Shown here one piece after another: positions 1 to 6,406 of a DNA stretch of 9,819 nt. A program made the position numbers and the translations under genes. The DNA comes from Proteobacteria bacterium UBA4656 (lineage in GTDB: Bacteria; Pseudomonadota; Gammaproteobacteria; Xanthomonadales; Ahniellaceae). A model generated the notes under the pieces. It did no database searches. It was not told the DNA's origin and saw only the letters and a list, made by a program, of their open reading frames with translations. The stretch is taken from positions 1,018 through 10,836 of the forward strand of contig DHLY01000090.1 of NCBI GenBank assembly GCA_002405525.1, written 5' to 3'. The first letter of the stretch is position 1. Every line of letters starts with the position of its first letter.

Positions 1-507
1 GTGCTCGGCATCACCAAGGCCTACGCCACCCGCGTCGGCGGCGGCCCGTTTCCGACCGAACTCGACGACGCACTGGGCAACGAGATCCGCCGCCGCGGCG
101 ACGAGTTCGGCGCTACCACCGGCCGACCGCGGCGCTGCGGCTGGATCGACCTGGTGGCGCTCAAGCGCGCGGTGATGATCAACGGCATCAGCGGCCTGTG
201 CGTGACCAAGCTCGACGTGCTCGACGGCCTGCCGACGATCCGGATGGCGATCGCGTACCAGTATCGGGGCAAGAAGACCGAGTATGCGCCGCTGGACGCC
301 GCCGGCTGGAACGAGTGCACGCCCGAGTATCTCGACTTCCCGGGCTGGAGCGAGCCCACCCGCGGCATCACGGAGTTCTCGAAGCTGCCGCCGGCTGCGC
401 GCGCGTACCTGCGCGCGCTGGAGGAACTCGTCGGCTGTCCGCTGGCGATGGTATCGACCGGTCCGGACCGCAACGAGAACATCGTGCTGAAGGATCCGTT
501 CGGCTGA
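1..507 (+). CDS. purA: Adenylosuccinate synthetase, C-terminal part (5' end outside window)
   Basis: This is the last 168 codons of PurA, the cytosolic GTP-dependent enzyme that joins IMP and aspartate to form adenylosuccinate, the first committed step from IMP to AMP. The visible part has the substrate-loop motif GATTGRPRRCGW (residues 38-49 of the fragment), which in the family contacts aspartate and IMP. It also has TKLDVLDGLP, the guanine-recognising segment, and the terminal STGPDRNENIVLKDPFG block. Family members are about 430 aa, so roughly 40% is present and intact up to the TGA. The GTG at base 1 is an internal valine codon; the frame is open to the left edge and the true start lies upstream. 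The gene converges on the tRNA-Leu gene. In E. coli purA also lies near rnr and rlmB, with nsrR between; here no nsrR is seen. Confidence 0.97.
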   Translation: MLGITKAYATRVGGGPFPTELDDALGNEIRRRGDEFGATTGRPRRCGWIDLVALKRAVMINGISGLCVTKLDVLDGLPTIRMAIAYQYRGKKTEYAPLDAAGWNECTPEYLDFPGWSEPTRGITEFSKLPPAARAYLRALEELVGCPLAMVSTGPDRNENIVLKDPFG

Positions 508-593
508 GGGTACGCGGCGCGCCGGATTCCACGCCATCGCGCGCCGAACCCCCTCCCTGGCGAACCACACGCAGCGCCGCGCCCCCGAAACGA

Positions 594-619
594 CGAAGGC
601 CCACTCGCGCGGGCCTTCG
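594..619 (-). terminator. Terminator hairpin of tRNA-Leu
   Basis: A perfect 9-bp inverted repeat, CGAAGGCCC and GGGCCTTCG, flanks an 8-base loop (603-610). It begins 12 bases past the encoded CCA of the tRNA, read on the minus strand. It is followed on that strand by TCGTCGTTTC, a short, imperfect T-rich tract. Position and form fit an intrinsic terminator for the tRNA. It could also stop purA transcripts on the plus strand, but there the hairpin is followed by AGGCAAACTG, with no T tract, so that use is weaker. Confidence 0.6.
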
Positions 620-631
620 AGGCAAACTGAT

Positions 632-716
<85 letters not shown>

Positions 717-759
717 AGGTGGGAGAGGGCGGCCGTAGGCCTCCCCGCATCGGCCGAGC

Positions 760-788
760 AGGATAGCCCCGGAGCCGGAGACTGTCAA
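760..788 (-). promoter_or_regulatory. Sigma70-type promoter of tRNA-Leu
   Basis: On the minus strand a perfect -35 box TTGACA (783-788) is followed by a 17-base spacer and a -10 box TATCCT (760-765, four of six consensus bases). Transcription would start near 752-753, about 36 bases before the mature tRNA 5' end. The bases after the -10 box are GC-rich (GCTCGGCCG), the kind of discriminator linked to stringent control of stable-RNA promoters. That regulation is inferred. The promoter sits inside the 134-bp gap that must also hold any rnr promoter. Confidence 0.8.
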
Positions 789-836
789 TTTGCGGGGTCG
801 CCGCGGGGCGCTTGCACTACCATGGCAGCCCGGCCC

Positions 837-843
837 GAAGGGA
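837..843 (+). promoter_or_regulatory. Ribosome binding site fixing the rnr start
   Basis: GAAGGGA lies about 8 bases before ATG 851. The in-frame TTG at 812 has no comparable site, so ATG 851 is the preferred start of rnr. I saw no convincing plus-strand -35/-10 pair for rnr between 717 and 836. Confidence 0.7.
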
Positions 844-850
844 ATCCCCG

Positions 851-3301
851 ATGAGCAAGCGCAGCGGTCCCCCGAAGAAGCCCGAGCGGCCCAGGAAGGC
901 GGCGCCCTGGTTGCCGGATCTGCCGCCGGAAGCGGAGCGGCGCAAGACGGGTGGTGGCCCTGCATCGCTGCCGAAGACGCGCGCGCGCGCGGCCCCGCGT
1001 CCGCAACCGCAGCCCGGCGCCGGTCCCGCCGCACCGCGTCCGCAACCGCGTCCGCAGGCGAAGCTGGCAATCGAGGACCCCTGGGCCTCGCGAGAGGCGC
1101 AGCGCTATGCGCAGCCGATCGCCAGCCGTGAGGCGATCATCGCCTTCCTCGCCGAGCGCACGGAGCTGATGACCGCCGAACGCCTTGCGCAGGAACTCGG
1201 CCTCACCGAACCCGACCGTTTCGATGCGTTGGCCAAGCGCCTGTCCGCGATGGTGCGGGACGGCCAGCTGCTGGTGAATCGACGCGGCGGCTACGGTGTG
1301 GCGCGCAAGCTCGACCTGATTCCCGGCGAGGTGATCGCCAACGCCGAGGGCTACGGGTTCCTGCGTCCCGACGCCGGCGGTGAGGATCTTTTCCTGTCGC
1401 CAGCGCAGATGCGCCAGGTGCTGCACGGCGACCGCGTGCTGGCAAGCGTGGTAGGGCTTGATCGGCGCGGGCGCCGCGAAGGCGCGATCGTCGAGGTGCT
1501 CGAGCGACGTTCGCCGCGACTGGTGGGTCGATTCCAGGACCAGGGAGGGTTCGGCCTCGTGGTGCCCGACGAACGTCGTATCCACCAGGACGTCCTGGTT
1601 CCGGCCGGCCGCGCCGGCGAGGCCCGCAGCGGCCAGATCGTGGTCTGCGAGATCACCGAGCCGCCGACCCGCGACCGTCCGCCGGTGGGCCGCGTGGTTG
1701 CCGTGCTGGGCGAGCGCCTGAGCGCCTCGATCGCGGTGCAGATGGCGATCGAGAGCCACGGACTGCCGCACGAGTGGCCAACCGGCGCGCTGGCGGATGC
1801 CGCCGCGGTGGAATCCGAAGTCACCGCCGCCGAGCGCGAGGGCCGCGAGGACCTGCGGCAGTTGCCGCTGGTCACCATCGACGGCGAGGATGCGCGCGAC
1901 TTCGACGACGCGGTCTACGCCGAACCGCGCAGCGGCGGCTACCGGCTGGTGGTGGCGATCGCCGATGTCTCGCACTACGTGCGCCCCGGCACCTCGCTCG
2001 ACGACGAGGCGCACAACCGCGCGACTTCGGTCTACTTCCCGGACTTCGTCGTCCCGATGCTGCCGGAGACGCTGTCCAACGGCATCTGTTCGCTCAACCC
2101 GAACGTCGAGCGGCTGTGCATGGTGTGCGACATGCAGGTCGACCACGAGGGCGAGGTCACGCGCTCGCGCTTCTACCCGGGGGTCATGCGCTCGCACGCG
2201 CGCCTGACCTATACCCAGGTGTGGAAGGCGCTCGGCGATGGTGATCCTGGCGCGCGCGCCGCGATCGGAGCCATGATGCCGCACCTGGAAAACCTTTACG
2301 GGCTTTACCATCTGCTGGCGCGCCAGCGCAGCCGGCGCGGTGCGATCGAGTTCGACAGCCAGGAGTTCCAGTTCAAGCTCGCGCCCACCGGCGAGGTGCT
2401 GGCGATGGGCGCCTACGAGCGCAACGATGCGCACCGCCTGATCGAGGAGTGCATGATCGCCGCCAACGTGGAGGCTGCGCGTTTCCTCGAAAAGCGCAAG
2501 GTGCCGGCGCCGTATCGGGTGCACGCGCCGCCGCCGCCGAACAAGTACGACGACCTGCTCGGTTTTCTCAAGGAGTTCCAGTTGCGCCTGCCGCCGCAGG
2601 GCGAGGTCACGCCGGGCGACTTCGCGGCGCTGATCCGCAAGGTGCGCAAGCGTGCCGACGCTGCGCTGCTCGAATCCGTGTTGCTGCGCGCGCAGAGTCT
2701 CGCCGTCTACCAGCCCGCCAACGAGGGCCACTTCGGTCTGGCGCTGAAGGCCTATGCGCACTTCACCTCGCCGATCCGCCGCTATCCGGACCTGCTGGTG
2801 CACCGAGCGATCCGCCATGCGCTGGTTGGTGGACGGGCCACCGACTACGCCTACGGCGCTTCGGACATGGAGACGCTGTCCGCACACTGCTCCAAGTGCG
2901 AGCGCCGGGCCGACGAGGCGGAACGTGACGTCGACGAGCGCTACAAGTGCGCATGGATGGAGAAGCACGTCGGCAGCGAGTTCGACGGCGTGGTTTCCGG
3001 CGTGACGTCGTTCGGCCTGTTCGTGGAGCTGCGCGAGAGCCGCGTCACCGGACTGGTGCACGTCACCCAGCTGCCCAACGACTACTACCACTTCGACGCC
3101 CGCGGACAGTTGCTGACCGGCGAACGACGCGGGCTGCGGTTCCGGCTGGGCGATGCGGTGCGCGTGCTGGTGCTCCGCGCCAGCCTCGAGGACCGCAAGA
3201 TCGACTTCCGCCTGGTCGAACCGCCGCGCGCCGCGAAAGCTCCCGCGGCTCCGCCCCCGGCGTCGGGCCGTGCGGCAAGGCGTGCGAAGGGCAGGGGCTG
3301 A
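851..3301 (+). CDS. rnr: Ribonuclease R (3'-5' exoribonuclease, RNB/S1 family)
   Basis: An 816-aa protein, close to the 813 aa of E. coli RNase R, which degrades structured RNA from 3' to 5' and acts in mRNA and rRNA quality control and trans-translation. Residues 1-75 are low complexity (19 Pro and 17 Lys/Arg). From D76 the sequence lines up with the start of the E. coli enzyme (DPxxxREAxxYAxPIxSRE). A winged-helix-like region (about 90-150) and two cold-shock/OB-type regions (about 155-320) follow. The RNB catalytic core has the signature TIDGEDARDFDDAV at 342-355 (D344, D350, D352, D353) and HFTSPIRRYPDLLVHR from 637. The C-terminal S1 domain spans about 706-790 and ends in a short basic tail of about 26 residues. 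The family's metal-binding acidic residues are present. It is the first gene of the plus-strand group, with rlmB 3 bases behind. A 949-codon open frame on the opposite strand is a shadow of this gene. Confidence 0.97.
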   Translation: MSKRSGPPKKPERPRKAAPWLPDLPPEAERRKTGGGPASLPKTRARAAPRPQPQPGAGPAAPRPQPRPQAKLAIEDPWASREAQRYAQPIASREAIIAFLAERTELMTAERLAQELGLTEPDRFDALAKRLSAMVRDGQLLVNRRGGYGVARKLDLIPGEVIANAEGYGFLRPDAGGEDLFLSPAQMRQVLHGDRVLASVVGLDRRGRREGAIVEVLERRSPRLVGRFQDQGGFGLVVPDERRIHQDVLVPAGRAGEARSGQIVVCEITEPPTRDRPPVGRVVAVLGERLSASIAVQMAIESHGLPHEWPTGALADAAAVESEVTAAEREGREDLRQLPLVTIDGEDARDFDDAVYAEPRSGGYRLVVAIADVSHYVRPGTSLDDEAHNRATSVYFPDFVVPMLPETLSNGICSLNPNVERLCMVCDMQVDHEGEVTRSRFYPGVMRSHARLTYTQVWKALGDGDPGARAAIGAMMPHLENLYGLYHLLARQRSRRGAIEFDSQEFQFKLAPTGEVLAMGAYERNDAHRLIEECMIAANVEAARFLEKRKVPAPYRVHAPPPPNKYDDLLGFLKEFQLRLPPQGEVTPGDFAALIRKVRKRADAALLESVLLRAQSLAVYQPANEGHFGLALKAYAHFTSPIRRYPDLLVHRAIRHALVGGRATDYAYGASDMETLSAHCSKCERRADEAERDVDERYKCAWMEKHVGSEFDGVVSGVTSFGLFVELRESRVTGLVHVTQLPNDYYHFDARGQLLTGERRGLRFRLGDAVRVLVLRASLEDRKIDFRLVEPPRAAKAPAAPPPASGRAARRAKGRG
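3293..3297 (+). promoter_or_regulatory. Ribosome binding site of rlmB inside the rnr 3' end
   Basis: AGGGG (3293-3297) lies in the last codons of rnr. It is 7 bases from GTG 3305 but only 4 from TTG 3302, so GTG 3305 is the better-spaced start. The arrangement suggests coupled translation of rnr and rlmB. Confidence 0.55.
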
Positions 3302-3304
3302 TTG

Positions 3305-4051
3305 GTGAAGGGCTCGGACCTGCTGGTCGGCATCAATGCCGTTGAGGCCGCCCTGCGTCACGACGCCTCGGCGCTGGTCGAGGTGCTGGTCGAGCAGGGC
3401 GCGCACAACCGGCGCGTGAAGGATCTTTCGGACGCCGCGCGCGAGGCCGGCGTGGCCGTGCACGCGCGCCCGCGCGAGTTCCTCGACAAGGCCACCGGCG
3501 GCATGCGCCATCAGGGTGTGATCGCACGCTGGACGCCGCCGGCGGAACTGGGAGAGCACGACCTCGGCCGGCTGGTCGAGGCCGCCGGCCGCGAGGCCCT
3601 GGTGCTGGTGCTCGACGGCGTCCAGGACCCGCACAATCTCGGCGCCTGCCTGCGCAGCGCGGAGGCCGCCGGAGTCACCGCGGTGGTGCTGCCCAAGGAC
3701 AAGGCGGTCGGCATCACGCCGACCGTGCGCACCGCGTCCGCCGGCGCGGCCGATCGCGTCCCGATCGTGCGGGTGACCAATCTCGCCCGCGCGATCGAGA
3801 CGCTCAAGAAGGCCGGTGTGTGGATCACCGGCCTGGCGGGCGAGGGTGACACCGCGCTCTATGCGGTGGACCTCAAGGGGCCGGTGGCGATCGCGGTCGG
3901 CGGCGAGAGCGACGGCCTGCGCCGACTGACGCGCGACCTGTGCGATTTCCTGGCGCGCATCCCGATGCGCGGCGCCGTCGAGAGCCTCAATGTCTCGGTC
4001 GCCACCGGCATCGCGCTGTTCGAGGTGCTGCGTCAGCGCGGGGCCGCATGA
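3305..4051 (+). CDS. rlmB: 23S rRNA (guanosine-2251-2'-O)-methyltransferase, SpoU family
   Basis: A 248-aa SPOUT-class enzyme that uses S-adenosylmethionine to methylate the ribose of G2251 in the P loop of 23S rRNA. The N-terminal 75 residues form the small substrate-binding region, starting SDLLVGINAVEAAL. The three SpoU motifs follow. Motif 1 is DGVQDPHNLGACLRSAEAAG from residue 104, with conserved N111 and R117. Motif 2 is VAIAVGGESDGLRRL. Motif 3 is IPMRGAVESLNVSVATGIAL, with N229 in the knot. Length matches the family (about 245 aa). The start is GTG 3305 by ribosome-site spacing; TTG 3302 would add one residue. It follows rnr by 3 bases, as in the E. coli rnr-rlmB pair, and overlaps the next gene by 4 bases (ATGA), so the three are probably one transcript. 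Confidence 0.95.
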   Translation: MKGSDLLVGINAVEAALRHDASALVEVLVEQGAHNRRVKDLSDAAREAGVAVHARPREFLDKATGGMRHQGVIARWTPPAELGEHDLGRLVEAAGREALVLVLDGVQDPHNLGACLRSAEAAGVTAVVLPKDKAVGITPTVRTASAGAADRVPIVRVTNLARAIETLKKAGVWITGLAGEGDTALYAVDLKGPVAIAVGGESDGLRRLTRDLCDFLARIPMRGAVESLNVSVATGIALFEVLRQRGAA

Positions 4052-4350
4052 GCGCGCACTGGTCGGACTCCGTCGGCATGCTGGGCGTCTCCCTGGTGCT
4101 GATCGCCTATTGCCTGCTGCAGTCAGGCCGGATGTCGAGCAACGCGCCGGCCTACTCCTGGCTCAACGTCGCCGGCTCGTCGGCGATCCTGGTTTCCCTG
4201 ACCCACGCCTTCAACCTTTCCTCGTTCGTGATCCAGGTGGCGTGGATCGGGATCAGCCTGTGGGGGCTGTGGCGCGCGCGCCGCGCGGGAGCGGTGAATC
4301 GCATCAGAAGTACCGAACGATCGGAAAACGCCGACCGTTCGGCAGGGTGA
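4048..4350 (+). CDS. Small three-helix membrane protein, CBU_0592-like
   Basis: A 100-aa hydrophobic protein starting at ATG 4048, whose ATGA overlaps the rlmB stop, so translation is probably coupled. Three membrane segments are visible: about residues 9-27 (GMLGVSLVLIAYCLLQSG), 37-56 (YSWLNVAGSSAILVSLTHAF) and 60-78 (LSSFVIQVAWIGISLWGLW). A basic, soluble tail of about 20 residues follows (RARRAGAVNRIRSTERSENADRSAG region). The layout (LGxxLxLxAYxLLxxGR..SxxxxYxxLNxxGS, then a W-containing third helix) resembles the CBU_0592 family of small inner-membrane proteins, whose function I do not know. The last 47 bases overlap the 3' end of the oppositely oriented cytochrome-like gene, and the tail residues are encoded by that shared stretch. 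A longer in-frame start at 3940 would lie inside rlmB and is unlikely. Confidence 0.85.
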   Translation: MSAHWSDSVGMLGVSLVLIAYCLLQSGRMSSNAPAYSWLNVAGSSAILVSLTHAFNLSSFVIQVAWIGISLWGLWRARRAGAVNRIRSTERSENADRSAG

Positions 4351-5341
4351 GGGTGCCCGCGCGCGGCGAGTCGAAGTCGATCGCGATCCGGGCGACCGGC
4401 GGCTCGATGCGCCGCGCGGGAAGGAATGCGCCGCGCAGCGTCTGGCCATCGGCGAAGCGGAACCAGTCGCCCTCGAAGCGGAATCGCGTCGGCATCGTTC
4501 CGTTGGTGGTCAGCCAGACCGCGCGCCCGTCCTCGTCGTAGAGGTAGGCGACGAGCAGAAGTTGCGTGCCCTGGACGTCGATCGCGAAGCCGCGCCCCGG
4601 CTCGGCCGGGTTCCACCAGATCCCGGGCTCCGGGTAGCCGCTGTCCGGGACCTGCGGGCTGGCGCCGGGGTTGAGCAGCGCGCGCACGATGGGCACGCTG
4701 CCGCCGGGCCACACCAGGGTCGCCTGCGCCGGCGCATCGAGCCGCACCGACACTGAGCCGGGCGACGGCGCCGGCTGTGCCTCGCGCCATGGGGCGAGCA
4801 GCGACTGGCCGTCGCGGAACTGGGCGAGCGCGCCCTCCACGCGCGGGATGGACCCGTCGTAGCGGACCGCGGTGGTCGCCCAGTCGGGGCGGCCGTCGTC
4901 GCCGAAGTAGAAGGCCCACAAGACCGCGAAGCCGTGCCCGTACTCGAAAACGTAGCCACGGCCCGGCTCGACCGGGTTCCACCAAACACCGGTCTGCGGG
5001 CGGATCGCCGTGGCCGGGAGCACCACGAAGTCCAGCCAGGCCTGCACTGCAGCGATGTCGGCGTCGGAGAGCAGGTTGCGGATCCAGCGCATCGGACCCT
5101 GGGTTTCGATCGCGGTCAGCACGCCGTTCTCGCGTCGCGCGGCGCTGGCCGGGCGGTCGCGCATGGGATCGGCTGCATGGCAGCGCATGCAGACCTCGCG
5201 GTAGACCTGGGCACCGCGTGCGACCGGGTCGCTGGCCGGCTGCGCGGCAGCCGGGGACTCCGCGGCGACGGCCGCGAGCAGGATGATGGAGCGCAATGCA
5301 GCGGGAACCATCGTCACACGATGCCGAGTCCGCGTGACCAT
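4304..5341 (-). CDS. Exported cytochrome-c-like protein with two C-terminal WWNP repeats
   Basis: A 345-aa protein not assigned to a named gene. An N-terminal export signal is visible (basic start, then SIILLAAVAA, and a likely cleavage near PAAAQ at about residue 34). Residues 40-108 look like a single class I cytochrome c domain: heme-binding CMRCH at 51-55, a possible distal ligand in GPM (M84), and a final helix LSDADIAAVQAWL. Two related units of about 105 residues follow, 118-222 and 240-345. Each opens with G(V/I)WWNP(V/A)EPGRG, continues with a segment ending (G/E)DGR, and closes with PxGxxxPIVR. Export and covalent heme binding in the periplasm are inferred. ATG 5341 and in-frame ATG 5311 both keep the signal; neither has a good ribosome site. 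The gene starts 38 bases after cysK on the same strand and overlaps the convergent membrane-protein gene by 47 bases. Confidence 0.85.
   Translation of the reverse strand: MVTRTRHRVTMVPAALRSIILLAAVAAESPAAAQPASDPVARGAQVYREVCMRCHAADPMRDRPASAARRENGVLTAIETQGPMRWIRNLLSDADIAAVQAWLDFVVLPATAIRPQTGVWWNPVEPGRGYVFEYGHGFAVLWAFYFGDDGRPDWATTAVRYDGSIPRVEGALAQFRDGQSLLAPWREAQPAPSPGSVSVRLDAPAQATLVWPGGSVPIVRALLNPGASPQVPDSGYPEPGIWWNPAEPGRGFAIDVQGTQLLLVAYLYDEDGRAVWLTTNGTMPTRFRFEGDWFRFADGQTLRGAFLPARRIEPPVARIAIDFDSPRAGTLTLPNGRRFPIVRYF
4307..4990 (-). repeat. Tandem WWNP protein repeats and matching DNA
   Basis: Two copies, 4676-4990 and 4307-4624, encode the repeated C-terminal units of the cytochrome-like gene. 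At the DNA level the copies are closest at the motif itself: plus-strand CCCGGCTCGNCCGGGTTCCA occurs near 4597-4616 and near 4961-4980, with one base difference at the N. The rest has diverged strongly, which suggests an old internal duplication with selection on the WWNPxEPGRG turn. Confidence 0.8.
4313..4342. terminator. Hairpin in the overlapping convergent 3' ends
   Basis: CCGAACG (4313-4319) pairs with CGTTCGG (4336-4342). After one A/C mismatch, TCGG (4321-4324) pairs with CCGA (4331-4334), leaving a 6-base loop AAAACG. The 11-bp interrupted stem lies where two convergent genes meet, where a shared terminator is expected. However, it is inside the coding ends of both genes and neither side has a T tract, so intrinsic termination is uncertain. 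Confidence 0.35.
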
Positions 5342-5360
5342 GGCTTTACGACCGCGTCAG

Positions 5361-5374
5361 GGGTTCGTGAACCC
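5361..5374. repeat. Short palindrome between cysK and the cytochrome-like gene
   Basis: GGGTTC and GAACCC are separated by GT in the 38-bp gap after the cysK stop. It could be part of a weak terminator or a dyad operator. The minus-strand sequence past it (CCTGACGCGG) has no T tract, so termination is not supported. Its role is unknown. Confidence 0.4.
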
Positions 5375-5379
5375 GGCCC

Positions 5380-6345
5380 TCAGTCTCCCCGCAGCGAGGC
5401 GAGCCATGCGTCGTCCGATCCTTCCGGCACGCCCTCGAACAGGAAGGTGCTGAGGTAGCGCTCGCCGGTGTCGGGCAGCACGGTGAGGATCACGTCGCCC
5501 GGCTCGGCGTGGTCGCGCGCGAGGTGCAGCGCCGCGGCGAAGGCGCCGCCCGACGAGATGCCGCAGAAGATGCCCTCCTGCTGCGCCAGCGCGCGCGCGG
5601 TGTCGCGCGACTCCTCGTCGTTGACCGGAATGTCGAGGTCGAACACCGTGCGGTCGAGCACGTTCGGGATGAAGTTCGGCGTCCAGCCCTGGATCTTGTG
5701 CGGCGTCCATTCCTTGCCGGCCAGCAGCGCCGCACCGGTGGGCTCGGTGGTCACCACCCGCACCTCGGGCCGCGCGAGCTTGATCATCTGACCCGCACCG
5801 GTCATGGTGCCACCCGTGCCCCAGCCGGCGACGAACCAGTCCAGCCTTCGGCCGGCGAAGTCCTGCAGCACCTCGGGGCCGGTCGTGCTGCGGTGGAAGG
5901 CCGGGTTGGCGGGGTTGTCGAACTGCCGGGCGAGGAAAGCGCCGTGCGTGTCCGCGAACGCCTCGGCGCGCGCCACCATCCCGGTGCCGCGCTCGGCGGC
6001 CGGGGTGAGGATCACCTTCGCGCCCAGCGCGCGCATGATCTTGCGCCGCTCGATCGAAAAGGTCTCCACCATGAATGACACGAAGGGATAGCCTTTCGCC
6101 GCGCACACCATCGCCAGCGCGATGCCGGTGTTGCCCGAGGTCGCCTCGACCACCATCTGGCCGGGCTTGAGCGTGCCGCGCGCCTCGGCGTCGAGGATGA
6201 TTCCGAGCGCGAGGCGGTCCTTCACCGAGGACATCGGGTTGAAGGCCTCGAGCTTGACGTACATTTCGACGCCCGGCGGGGCGAGCCGGTTGATGCGCAC
6301 GACAGGCGTGCGGCCGATGGTGCCGAGGATGTCGTCGTGGATCAT
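5380..6345 (-). CDS. cysK: Cysteine synthase (O-acetylserine sulfhydrylase), CysK type
   Basis: A 321-aa cytosolic PLP enzyme that makes L-cysteine and acetate from O-acetyl-L-serine and sulfide, the last step of sulfate assimilation. Fold-type II signatures are complete: NPMSSVKDR with the PLP lysine K42, the substrate loop TSGNTG at 69-74, the phosphate-binding GTGGT at 176-180, and GISSGG at 262-267 with the serine near the PLP ring nitrogen. The C-terminal LPDTGERYLSTFLF is also typical. Length matches the family (about 310-325 aa), and wording such as ILTPAAERG favours CysK over CysM. The start is ATG 6345, preceded by a strong ribosome site. A longer reading to 6513 would add 56 Arg/Ser-rich residues and run through the end of the upstream gene, so it is rejected. 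Neighbours are an S9 peptidase 61 bases upstream and a cytochrome-like gene 38 bases downstream. Confidence 0.96.
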   Translation of the reverse strand: MIHDDILGTIGRTPVVRINRLAPPGVEMYVKLEAFNPMSSVKDRLALGIILDAEARGTLKPGQMVVEATSGNTGIALAMVCAAKGYPFVSFMVETFSIERRKIMRALGAKVILTPAAERGTGMVARAEAFADTHGAFLARQFDNPANPAFHRSTTGPEVLQDFAGRRLDWFVAGWGTGGTMTGAGQMIKLARPEVRVVTTEPTGAALLAGKEWTPHKIQGWTPNFIPNVLDRTVFDLDIPVNDEESRDTARALAQQEGIFCGISSGGAFAAALHLARDHAEPGDVILTVLPDTGERYLSTFLFEGVPEGSDDAWLASLRGD

Positions 6346-6351
6346 GGCGCG

Positions 6352-6357
6352 CTCCTT
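6352..6357 (-). promoter_or_regulatory. Ribosome binding site fixing the cysK start
   Basis: AAGGAG on the minus strand, 6 bases before ATG 6345. This near-ideal site settles the cysK start against the longer open frame. Confidence 0.85.
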
Positions 6358-6370
6358 GTGCGTCGGATAG

Positions 6371-6399
6371 GCCGGCGCGAGGGCGCTCCGCGCGCCGGC
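6371..6399. repeat. GC-rich hairpin between the peptidase gene and cysK
   Basis: A perfect 9-bp inverted repeat, GCCGGCGCG (6371-6379) and CGCGCCGGC (6391-6399), has an 11-base loop and fills most of the 61-bp gap. On the minus strand it is followed by CTATCCGACG and then the cysK ribosome site, without a T tract. It may slow or end the peptidase transcript, or stabilise a 3' end. It is not a clear intrinsic terminator. Confidence 0.5.
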
Positions 6400-6406
6400 G
6401 GAAGGA

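Noticed and set aside
785..3634. 949-codon open frame on the minus strand across rnr and rlmB
   Set aside because: It is antisense to two well-supported genes, is rich in His, Arg, Gln and Val as expected of a reversed GC-rich coding frame, and shows no recognisable domain or start signal.
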